This document shows positions 39,972-47,552 of a stretch of DNA of 64,000 bases, piece after piece. Position 1 is the stretch's first letter; each line of letters begins with the position of its first letter. Origin of the DNA: M3007 sp964539805 (GTDB lineage: Bacteria > Bacteroidota > Bacteroidia > Chitinophagales > Saprospiraceae); assembly GCA_964539805.1 (NCBI GenBank), contig CAZIKN010000007.1:1-64000 (forward strand), written 5' to 3'. The notes under the pieces are model-generated. The model was not told the origin of the DNA, ran no database searches, and saw nothing but the letters and a program-made list of their open reading frames with translations. The translations under genes and the position numbers were made by a program.

Positions 39972-41894
39972 ATGTACCGACTTTTCGCCTTAATCCCCGT
40001 TTTTTTTACTGCAACATTAGGTTTGGCGCAGGAAACTTTTAATGTGTTACCCCGCAGTTTTCAGCCCGAGCACGCATCTTTTTTTCAGCAATTGCCAACC
40101 CTGACATTGGGCTCGCCTGATGTGGGTGCAGCCTTGCTCGAAGATGGATCCATGCGAGAAAGCAGCCGCTTTGCAGTGCCCTTGGCAGTAGATATTTCCC
40201 CGGAAACGGCAGGCGAATGGGTATCGTTACCCGGCGGTCAGGTTTGGCGTTGTGCCCTTGAGGCACCTGATGCAGTTGGACTTTTGCTTTTTTTTGATCG
40301 CTTTCAATTGCCGGAAGGTGCTTTTTTTCATGCTTACAGCAAGGATAAAAAAACGCTTTTAGGCGCTTATGGAGCAAAAAGTTGTATCCCCTCTGGCACA
40401 TTTATGATTGGTGTTTTGCCGGGAGAAAATGTCGTAATGGAATATTTTCTTCCGGCAAATACAAAATATAGTAGTGAAATTCACCTGGATCGGGTGGATT
40501 ATGCGTATCGGGAATCGGCTATTTATGCCTCAACGGAAAAAGAAAATTTTGGTTCATCCCGAACATGCAACGTAAATGTAAACTGCCCGGCGGGTACTAA
40601 TTGGCAAACGCAAAAACGCGGTGTGGCACGTATCCTTATGGTATTTAGCGGTGGTTCAGCCTGGTGTACGGGCAGCCTTATGGCCAATACCGATGGAACG
40701 GGGGTTCCCTACTTTTTGACGGCACACCACTGCCAGATTTTGCTGCCAAACCCCAAATTTGATCAATGGCGTTTTGATTTTGAATATGAATCCGCTTCTT
40801 GTGCCAACCCTGCTTCGGAACCGCAGCGCAAATCCGTTTTGGGTTGCACGCGCATGGCATTCTGGGGTGATACAGATTTTTTACTGCTTAAGTTGAACCC
40901 AATTCCGGCTTCCTACAATCTGTATTTCAACGGTTGGAGCCGCGAGTCGGCAGCTTTGGTGTCCACATCTACATTTATACACCATCCGATGGGGGACATC
41001 AAAAAAATATCCACGGATAACCAAACGCTAACCGCCTACAACCAGCAAGTTGACTGGGGCTTGGGCTTTGGCACCAGTTCGCCCAATACCCATTGGAACA
41101 ATATACCAGATGTGGGAATTTTTGAGCCAGGCTCCTCCGGTTGTCCTTTGTTTGACCCGGCCAAGCGTGTCATTGGCCAGTTGCATGGCGGATTTATCAA
41201 CCAGATAGACAAGTGCAAAATAGATGGGGCCCTCTTTGGGCGTTTTGATCTGTCATGGGATGCAGGAACTGGCTCTGGTGGCCGTCTACGAGATTGGTTG
41301 GACCCTACGAATCGGAACAGCATCACACAAAATGGATATGATCAGCCATTGAATCCAGTTAAGATTAGTGGTTATGTTAAAACCTCTGATAATCAGCCAG
41401 TTGAAAAAGTTAGATTGCGCCTAAGCGGCACATCCACGGCACAGGTAAGTACGGATGCCAATGGCTATTATGAGTTTTCAAACCTCAGCTCAGGAGGTAA
41501 TTACACGGTCACACCGGTGAGTGACTCAATGCCCCTTAACGGCGTGAGCACCTATGATTTGGTACTTATATCAAAACACATTCTGGGTTTGGAAGCCCTT
41601 GGCTCGCCATGGAAAATGCTGGCTGCTGATGCCAACAAAAGTAATTCCATTACTACCCTTGATATCGTAGAATTGCGCAAACTGATATTGGGGATTTATA
41701 CCTACTTGCCCAGCATGCCATCCTGGAAGTTCTATGGTGAAGGCTCTATCATACCATCACTTCAAAATCCTTTTGAGCAAGGTACCATACTGATTGAGCA
41801 GCATGTACTCAACAATCTGGCCATAGATACCCCTAACCTGAATTTTACCGCAGTAAAAATAGGAGATGCCAACGAAGATGCTGACACGAAGTGA
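39972..41894 (+). CDS. trypsin-like (lysyl endopeptidase-type) protease with dockerin-like repeats
   Basis: The 640-residue protein has a signal peptide (1-19, TLGLAQ). An N-terminal beta domain (20-190) precedes an S1 protease domain (about 195-450): YFLTAHHCQI (catalytic His), GDTDFLLLKL (Asp) and PGSSGCPLFD (Ser), arranged as in lysyl endopeptidases, with Cys residues suited to disulfides. A carboxypeptidase-regulatory-like domain (about 460-515; VKISGYVKTSDNQPVEKVRL) and a dockerin-like pair (520-580; YDLVLISKHILGLEAL, ADANKSNSITTLDIVELRKL) follow. No canonical T9SS sorting domain is present at the C-terminus, which ends TAVKIGDANEDADTK. It starts 2 bases after the MbnH-like gene. Confidence 0.9.
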   Translation: MYRLFALIPVFFTATLGLAQETFNVLPRSFQPEHASFFQQLPTLTLGSPDVGAALLEDGSMRESSRFAVPLAVDISPETAGEWVSLPGGQVWRCALEAPDAVGLLLFFDRFQLPEGAFFHAYSKDKKTLLGAYGAKSCIPSGTFMIGVLPGENVVMEYFLPANTKYSSEIHLDRVDYAYRESAIYASTEKENFGSSRTCNVNVNCPAGTNWQTQKRGVARILMVFSGGSAWCTGSLMANTDGTGVPYFLTAHHCQILLPNPKFDQWRFDFEYESASCANPASEPQRKSVLGCTRMAFWGDTDFLLLKLNPIPASYNLYFNGWSRESAALVSTSTFIHHPMGDIKKISTDNQTLTAYNQQVDWGLGFGTSSPNTHWNNIPDVGIFEPGSSGCPLFDPAKRVIGQLHGGFINQIDKCKIDGALFGRFDLSWDAGTGSGGRLRDWLDPTNRNSITQNGYDQPLNPVKISGYVKTSDNQPVEKVRLRLSGTSTAQVSTDANGYYEFSNLSSGGNYTVTPVSDSMPLNGVSTYDLVLISKHILGLEALGSPWKMLAADANKSNSITTLDIVELRKLILGIYTYLPSMPSWKFYGEGSIIPSLQNPFEQGTILIEQHVLNNLAIDTPNLNFTAVKIGDANEDADTK

Positions 41895-41944
41895 GTTCCA
41901 CAGAATATTTCAGTTCAAAGCCCCCCTTTTCAAACAATCTTGCC

Positions 41945-41952
41945 TATCTTCG
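41945..41952 (+). promoter_or_regulatory. -7 element of TlpA-like gene
   Basis: TATCTTCG matches TAnnTTTG at seven of eight positions, 28 bases before ATG 41981. Confidence 0.4.
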
Positions 41953-41980
41953 CCTTCCTTAAAAAAAATACGATACATTG

Positions 41981-43891
41981 ATGAGAAAATTAATCCTATT
42001 GTGGCTTTTTGCTGCTTTTACACCGATTTTACTGTTGGCTCAAACAGCCTTTAAAAACGTGAAAATTACACCCGCGCATCCCAAAGCAGGCGAAAAAATC
42101 ACAATTGAATATCTTTTCCAGCAGGGCCCTTTAAAAAATTCAAGTGATATTGAACTGGTTGTGGCCGTTTTACAGGATAAAAACCCTGAGGTAAACGGCA
42201 TTGTGCTGAACAAAGACAAAAATAAGCTTAGCGCAGTTTATACGGTCCCTTCAAAAGCACAGGCTCTTGCTATCGGGTTTCACTCCGGCGAACGCTGGGA
42301 CAACAATGAAGGCAATGGATATTTTGTTGCGCTGAAGGCTGCAAACGGTAGTGCCATGCCAGAAAACAAGGCGGCTCAGGCTGTTTTAGCCATTACACAT
42401 GCGGGCATTTTTGAGTTGGCAGCCAATCATAACCAAGCCAATCAGTGGTTGGATGAGGCTTTCAAAGAGGCCCCCGATTTGCGCAGCAAATACCTGATTA
42501 ACTATGTGTCAAATTTAGTACGAATCAAACGAGGTGATGCAGGAAAACCCGAGGCGTTAGTGCTTTTGGACGAATTGGAAAATGCAGCAGGCGCAAGTGA
42601 AAAAGACCTAATGGGTGCTGTACGGCAATATGAATTTTTGCGCGCTATGGATAAATCCGCAGCGTTAAAAGACAAAATCAGGGCAAAATTTCCCAAAGGT
42701 ACCTTCGTACAACAAGAAAAACGAGCCAATGCCTCCAATCAATCGGATCTGGCTACACGGGAAAAAATGATTGCGGATTTTGTCAAAGAATACCCAGCTC
42801 AAACAGAAGCCGAACAGGAACAGATTGATCGCCTTTGGTCAACCCTTGCCATGAAAATGGTGGAATCCAAGAATCTGGAAAAATTCCGCGAAATAGCCGC
42901 TAAACTCCCCCCTGCAGCAAAAGCAAGCCTATATAACAATATTGCATGGGAATTGGCTGAAAGTGGCGAAGACCTTGGCTGGGCGCGCCTGCTTTCCAAA
43001 GATGCCTGTGACTGGGCGGAAAAAGAAATGCTAAGCCCCACACAGCCCAAACCGGCCACTATGACCCAACGCCAATGGGACAAACAACGCCGTGAACTCT
43101 TCTCCATGTACGCGGATACCCAGGCCTACACTATGGATCAAACCAGTGAGCCAGGCCTCGCCGCCACTTTGCAGGGCAAAGCGGTGGATATGATGCGTGG
43201 TAAAGAAGATGAAATGAATGAACGCTACTGTAAGTACTTAGAGCGGGCGAAATCATCCCTTTTGCGTGAAAAATTAGAAGGATTCATAGCGGCTGGCCAT
43301 GCTACGCAAGTGATGAAGGAGCAGTATAAAAAGGTGGTACTCACGGCCAACCCTTCCGAAAAAGAGTTTACAAAAGTAATGGCCGAATTGGAGGCAAAGG
43401 CGGAAGTCAACAAGCGCAAGGAACTTACCGAGCAAATGTTGGAAACAACGGCCCCAAAATTTTCGCTTGTCAACCTGAAAGGAGAGACCGTCAGTTTGGA
43501 ATCCCTCAAGGGCAAAGTAGTTATCATTGATTTCTGGGCTACCTGGTGCGGGCCTTGCAAGTCATCATTTCCGGGCATGCAAATGGCTCAGGAAAAATAC
43601 CAGTCGGATGACAAAGTAGCATTTGTGTTCATTGATACCTGGGAGCGTGTGCCCGCTGATCAGAAGGCTCAAACCGCCGGTGATTTTATCAACAGCAAAA
43701 AATACCCCTTCAATGTACTCCTTGATTTGGATGACAGGGTGGTTGCCTCGTACAATGTGAGTGGTATTCCAACAAAATTTATTTTGGATAAATCCGGCAC
43801 CATTCGCTTCAAAAGTGTCGGATATTCAGGCAGTTCTGAAAAATTGGTAGAAGAATTGAGCACCATGATTGACCTTGTAAAAAACATGTAA
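41981..43891 (+). CDS. TlpA-family thiol:disulfide oxidoreductase, large form
   Basis: The 636-residue product has a signal peptide (1-20, LLLAQ), an N-terminal beta domain (22-125), a long helical middle (125-480) with TPR-like content and a C-terminal thioredoxin domain (about 485-630): APKFSLVNLKGETVSLESLK, IDFWATWCGPCKSSFPGMQM with the WCGPC pair, and SGIPTKFILDKSGTIRF with the cis-Pro. It probably reduces or isomerises disulfides in the periplasm, as the TlpA/ResA branch does. ATG 41981 is taken; the TTG three bases earlier is unlikely. It follows the protease gene by 86 bases; its own -7 element suggests separate control. Confidence 0.93.
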   Translation: MRKLILLWLFAAFTPILLLAQTAFKNVKITPAHPKAGEKITIEYLFQQGPLKNSSDIELVVAVLQDKNPEVNGIVLNKDKNKLSAVYTVPSKAQALAIGFHSGERWDNNEGNGYFVALKAANGSAMPENKAAQAVLAITHAGIFELAANHNQANQWLDEAFKEAPDLRSKYLINYVSNLVRIKRGDAGKPEALVLLDELENAAGASEKDLMGAVRQYEFLRAMDKSAALKDKIRAKFPKGTFVQQEKRANASNQSDLATREKMIADFVKEYPAQTEAEQEQIDRLWSTLAMKMVESKNLEKFREIAAKLPPAAKASLYNNIAWELAESGEDLGWARLLSKDACDWAEKEMLSPTQPKPATMTQRQWDKQRRELFSMYADTQAYTMDQTSEPGLAATLQGKAVDMMRGKEDEMNERYCKYLERAKSSLLREKLEGFIAAGHATQVMKEQYKKVVLTANPSEKEFTKVMAELEAKAEVNKRKELTEQMLETTAPKFSLVNLKGETVSLESLKGKVVIIDFWATWCGPCKSSFPGMQMAQEKYQSDDKVAFVFIDTWERVPADQKAQTAGDFINSKKYPFNVLLDLDDRVVASYNVSGIPTKFILDKSGTIRFKSVGYSGSSEKLVEELSTMIDLVKNM

Positions 43892-43900
43892 GGTAAAGTA

Positions 43901-43933
43901 TTGTTTTTATTGATCACTTTAGCGTTAATTTTG
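43901..43933 (+). promoter_or_regulatory. promoter of bifunctional nuclease gene
   Basis: TTG (43901-43903), a 22-base spacer and TAATTTTG (43926-43933), a perfect -7 element; ATG 43971 is 37 bases downstream. Confidence 0.55.
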
Positions 43934-43970
43934 CAGCCGCATTTTACGCTACTGAATTATCAAACATTAA

Positions 43971-44558
43971 ATGAGACGCATCGAATTAGATATTGTCGCC
44001 CTCTCTCACAGCATGACCCAATCACACAATTATGCAGTTGTGCTCGGTGAACGCAAAGGGCAACGCCGCTTACCCATCGTGATCGGCAGTTTTGAAGCTC
44101 AGGCCATCGCAGTGGCCATGGAGCGCATGGTACCCAATCGGCCACTTACCCATGACTTGTTTAAAAGTGCCATGGATACTTATGGTATTGAACTTAAGGA
44201 GGTGATTATCAACAATTTGCTCGACGGGATTTTTTATGCCAGATTGGTTTGTCTCCGAAACGGCGAAATGCATGAAATTGACTCCCGAACCTCTGATGCC
44301 ATTGCTATGGCCGTTCGGTTTGACTGTCCTATCTACACATACGATTTCATTTTGGAGGCGGCAGGAGTAGTGCTGGAAGATACAGAAGGAGCAGAGCAGC
44401 GCCCGGCCCCCTCAACAGCCAATATGGACAATAATGCGTTGGAAACGTACACCGTTGACATGCTTCAACGTCGTTTGCAGGAAGTGCTGGAAGGTGAAAA
44501 TTATGAAACCGCTGCTAAAATCCGCGATGAACTGAAACGAAGGGAACAAAAAGGTTAA
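43971..44558 (+). CDS. bifunctional nuclease (BFN) domain protein with UVR motif
   Basis: The 195-residue protein begins with a BFN/DUF151 domain (1-140): VALSHSMTQSHNYAVVLGE, RRLPIVIGSFEAQAIAVAME, RPLTHDLFKSAMDTYGIELK and DSRTSDAIAMAVRFDCPIYT. The C-terminal part (about 155-192) LQRRLQEVLEGENYETAAKI matches a UVR (UvrB/UvrC interaction) motif. BFN proteins act on RNA and DNA in plants; bacterial members are linked to DNA damage by the UVR part. The gene is head to tail with hutH on the opposite strand and both stops share the bases TTAA at 44555-44558. Confidence 0.93.
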   Translation: MRRIELDIVALSHSMTQSHNYAVVLGERKGQRRLPIVIGSFEAQAIAVAMERMVPNRPLTHDLFKSAMDTYGIELKEVIINNLLDGIFYARLVCLRNGEMHEIDSRTSDAIAMAVRFDCPIYTYDFILEAAGVVLEDTEGAEQRPAPSTANMDNNALETYTVDMLQRRLQEVLEGENYETAAKIRDELKRREQKG

Positions 44559-46027
44559 AAATTTGACCTGCAATAGCTTATTGTTTTTTCAATATCCTCC
44601 GAAAGCATACGATCTGCATACAGGCGCGGCACTATTGCCCGATAACGCTGATAATGCGATTCAATGCTTTCGGAGGATTTTGCTGGTCTTCTGTATTCCA
44701 AGGCTTGCATTACTACCATAAACTCAATGGCCAACAGCCTTTCCAGGTTTAGTATAATTTTTCTCGCCTTCGTGGCTGCATTGGCGGCCATGCTCACATG
44801 ATCCTCTTGGCCATTGCAACTGATGATACTGTCAACAGAGGCTGGTGTGGATAACGTTTTGTTTTGGTTTACAATGGCTGCGGCCGTATATTGGGCAATC
44901 ATCATCCCGGAATGCAGCCCCGGATCATCCGTCAGAAAAGCGGGCAATCCTCTTTGTCCGCCGATCAATTGGTACACCCTGCGTTCAGAAATACTCCCCA
45001 ATTCTGATAATGCAATGGCCATATAATCCAAGGGCAAAGCCAAGGGTTGTGCATGAAAATTGCCGCCTGAAACAATCAGGTCTTCTTCGGGGAAAATATT
45101 GGGGTTATCCGTAACTGAATTGATCTCCCTTAAAACCATGTTTTGGATGTGTGACAGGGCTTCACGACTGGCACCATGCACCTGTGGTACACAGCGGTAA
45201 GCATAGGGATCTTGTACCCCTGTCTTGGGTTTTGCTGCTATTTCACTGTTTTTCAGTAAGTTGCGTATATTTTGTGCCGTCAAAACCTGACCCTCGTGCG
45301 CGCGCACTGCGTGTATGCGCTCGTGAAGGGGTGTAAGGTGGCAATGAAAGGCATCATAGCCTATGGCAGCATTCAGGTCGGCTTGGTCCATCATGCGTTG
45401 GCTCTCAAGGATACACCATACGGCATAGGCTGCCGAGAACTGGGTGCCGTTTAACAGGGCAAGGGCTTCTTTTTCCTGAAAATCCAAAGGGGCCCAGCCC
45501 AAGGTTTTTAACACCACATCAGCCCTCTGACGACGACCCTCATACCACACTTCTCCTTCTCCGATCAGTGGCAGGCTAAGATGGGCCAATGGCGCCAGAT
45601 CACCCGATGCTCCCAGTGAGCCCAGTTCAAAAACCACGGGACAAATACCATGATTGAAAAAATCTATCAAGCGCTGTACTATAGCCAAACGTACGCCGGA
45701 GTGCCCATAGGAAAGGCTTTGTATTTTCAGCAGCAACATGATGCGCACTATCTCGGGCGGAACGAGGTCGCCAACTCCTGCGGCATGACTGCGCACAAGG
45801 TTAAGTTGCAGGTTTTCAATGTTTTCCCGCGAAATGCGCACATTGCACAAGGAGCCAAAGCCTGTATTGATGCCATAAAACAACTGGTCATCGGAGGCAA
45901 CTTTTGATTCCAAATATGCCCTACAGCGGGTTATTTTCTCCCTACTCTCTGCCGAGAGGCTTAGTGTCTGTGGTGTTTGAAGAAGGGTTTGTATTTGCTC
46001 GAAGCTTAGGTTAGCGCTGATTTCCAT
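44555..46027 (-). CDS. hutH: histidine ammonia-lyase
   Basis: The 490-residue protein matches the aromatic amino acid lyase family: LFYGINTGFGSLCNVRIS, NLVRSHAAGVGD, the MIO-forming Ala-Ser-Gly in LGSLGASGDLAPLAHLSLPL, DPYAYRCVPQVHGASREAL, INSVTDNPNIFPEEDLIVSG and SAMEDHVSM-like CNGQEDHVSMAANAA. It deaminates histidine to urocanate. No other hut gene is adjacent; the partial fit of the pocket does not exclude a tyrosine-type activity. ATG 46027 is chosen since the -7 element 46043-46036 lies directly before it and the family N-terminus fits; an upstream start at 46075 would overlap the GLPGLI gene. Confidence 0.92.
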   Translation of the reverse strand: MEISANLSFEQIQTLLQTPQTLSLSAESREKITRCRAYLESKVASDDQLFYGINTGFGSLCNVRISRENIENLQLNLVRSHAAGVGDLVPPEIVRIMLLLKIQSLSYGHSGVRLAIVQRLIDFFNHGICPVVFELGSLGASGDLAPLAHLSLPLIGEGEVWYEGRRQRADVVLKTLGWAPLDFQEKEALALLNGTQFSAAYAVWCILESQRMMDQADLNAAIGYDAFHCHLTPLHERIHAVRAHEGQVLTAQNIRNLLKNSEIAAKPKTGVQDPYAYRCVPQVHGASREALSHIQNMVLREINSVTDNPNIFPEEDLIVSGGNFHAQPLALPLDYMAIALSELGSISERRVYQLIGGQRGLPAFLTDDPGLHSGMMIAQYTAAAIVNQNKTLSTPASVDSIISCNGQEDHVSMAANAATKARKIILNLERLLAIEFMVVMQALEYRRPAKSSESIESHYQRYRAIVPRLYADRMLSEDIEKTISYCRSNF

Positions 46028-46035
46028 AATGGGCG

Positions 46036-46043
46036 CAAAAGTA
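46036..46043 (-). promoter_or_regulatory. hutH: -7 element of hutH
   Basis: Minus strand TACTTTTG is a perfect TAnnTTTG. Only eight bases separate it from ATG 46027, so the transcript would be leaderless or nearly so. Confidence 0.6.
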
Positions 46044-46053
46044 AACAACAATA

Positions 46054-46800
46054 TCAATACCTTACTTCCCACCACCAGGGTTGTTCTTCTTTTCTTTTTT
46101 CAGCTATTTTTTTATTGTTCATAGCCTTGAATTCCGCATCGCTTACTTTTTTGCCCTTGATTTTTTTAGGATATTCCAATTCAGTAGTCAGGGGCTTGAG
46201 ATCAATTTGATCAGCTGAAATAAGTAAGGCACCGTTGTTAACATCCAATTCAAGGATGATGCCCGGAAGGCCGCAAAAGCGTTCAGGGCCGGCACTCAAA
46301 GGCATATCCAGGGCAAACCAAGCTACTATTTTTTGTTCTCTAAGACTGTCTTCTATCATGGCATTCATACACAGGTGGCCTGCCACTTCTTTCATCTCAT
46401 TAAGTACTTTCCAATTGGGCATGCTTATGCTGTCCTCTACCAGGTAGGTTTTCCCTGATTGGTCAATGATATCCCGGATGGTGTTTTGCTCATAATTTCT
46501 GAATATCATATACTTTTCTTTCCTCCAGGAGTATCCGTCATCATCTCGTTCCACACTTTCATAGGGGTCATTGTATTTGGTTTCTGCCCCTTTAACATAT
46601 AAATAGGTGTACATTTTCCATTCAGAGCGATTGCCCCACATGTACGCAATTTTTTCCTTTTGTTGTTTGGTAATATAACTGGTTGCGGCCATTTGTTTGG
46701 CCCAGTTGCTGGTACGCACATACCTGATAGTACCCTCAATATTTTGGCCTTGCAGGAGGCCGGCAGATAGAAAAAATAGAAAAAATGATAATATTTTCAT
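46054..46800 (-). CDS. GLPGLI family protein
   Basis: The 248-residue protein has a signal peptide (1-18, LLQGQ) and the GLPGLI-family blocks: GTIRYVRTSNWAKQ, VLNEMKEVAGHLCMNAMIED, VAWFALDMPLSAGPERFCG and the signature GLPGIILELDVNNG. Members are predicted periplasmic or surface proteins of Bacteroidota with unknown function, often encoded next to OMP beta-barrel genes. The gene overlaps the hydrolase stop by 4 bases (ATGA), so translation is coupled to the upstream genes. It is the last of a three-gene operon, with hutH behind its own promoter next. Confidence 0.9.
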   Translation of the reverse strand: MKILSFFLFFLSAGLLQGQNIEGTIRYVRTSNWAKQMAATSYITKQQKEKIAYMWGNRSEWKMYTYLYVKGAETKYNDPYESVERDDDGYSWRKEKYMIFRNYEQNTIRDIIDQSGKTYLVEDSISMPNWKVLNEMKEVAGHLCMNAMIEDSLREQKIVAWFALDMPLSAGPERFCGLPGIILELDVNNGALLISADQIDLKPLTTELEYPKKIKGKKVSDAEFKAMNNKKIAEKRKEEQPWWWEVRY

Positions 46801-47552
46801 AGAATTAAATTTAAGAAAAGTGATCCCATAATCCTGCCATCCATAGGCGGGGCAACAATCAGGGCTTGTTTGATGTGATGGGCCAAGCCCGCTGGGTCCA
46901 ATTGTTCAAATGGGTGCTTTACCTGGGGCAGGCTGGCAAAACGGCCATTGGCAAGATGTTGGGCTGCCAATCGGCCTTCTTCCTGGCTTACCATTTGGTC
47001 TAATTCACCTACCATGATACATACGGCTTGCTGCACTTGTGCCAAATCAGCATAGTCGAATGCATCGCCGTTGCCGAGTGCGAGCATCATTTCGGCTGTT
47101 GCTTGTACCAAATGTTTCCAATCCTGAGGAGCATGGCGATGGCGGAGCATTTCAGCAAAGTGGGGAATCTTGGCCTCCCATTTATCAGGGTTCATGTGAG
47201 CGGCTTCACGAGAAGCGGAATCCGGCGACCAATCAAATTTGGTGCCCAGGGTGATGATGGTCCCGGGACTTGCCAGAGGATTATGGCGCATTGCTAAATT
47301 TAAAGCCACATAACCGCCCATACTATAGCCAAAAATACTTGCCCCGTTGAGATGGTGTGTTTTAATAAAATCAGCCAACTGATCCGTTAAGGCATGAATG
47401 GACAAACCATTTGGGGGTAATGGTTGGCCTCCATGTCCTTGAAAATCAAAGGAGTATATATTGAAGTCATCGCTCAGTAACTGTGCGAGCTCCGTCATTT
47501 GAGCTGATGAGCCCAAGGCACCATGAAGCAGGAGAACATTATTCTTTGACAT
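46797..47552 (-). CDS. alpha/beta hydrolase
   Basis: The 251-residue protein starts MSKNNVLLLHGALGSSAQMT with the oxyanion HGALG block, has DFQGHGGQPLPPNG, the nucleophile elbow ASIFGYSMGGYVALNLAM (Gly-Tyr-Ser-Met-Gly), an acid block VGELDQMVS and the His block QVKHPFEQLDP. The order is that of esterase/lipase-type alpha/beta hydrolases related to MenH/BioH. No signal peptide is visible, so it is cytoplasmic. ATG 47552 overlaps the TAA of the upstream OMP gene (TAATG). Its presence between an OMP and a GLPGLI gene is unusual. The substrate is unknown. Confidence 0.9.
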   Translation of the reverse strand: MSKNNVLLLHGALGSSAQMTELAQLLSDDFNIYSFDFQGHGGQPLPPNGLSIHALTDQLADFIKTHHLNGASIFGYSMGGYVALNLAMRHNPLASPGTIITLGTKFDWSPDSASREAAHMNPDKWEAKIPHFAEMLRHRHAPQDWKHLVQATAEMMLALGNGDAFDYADLAQVQQAVCIMVGELDQMVSQEEGRLAAQHLANGRFASLPQVKHPFEQLDPAGLAHHIKQALIVAPPMDGRIMGSLFLNLIL

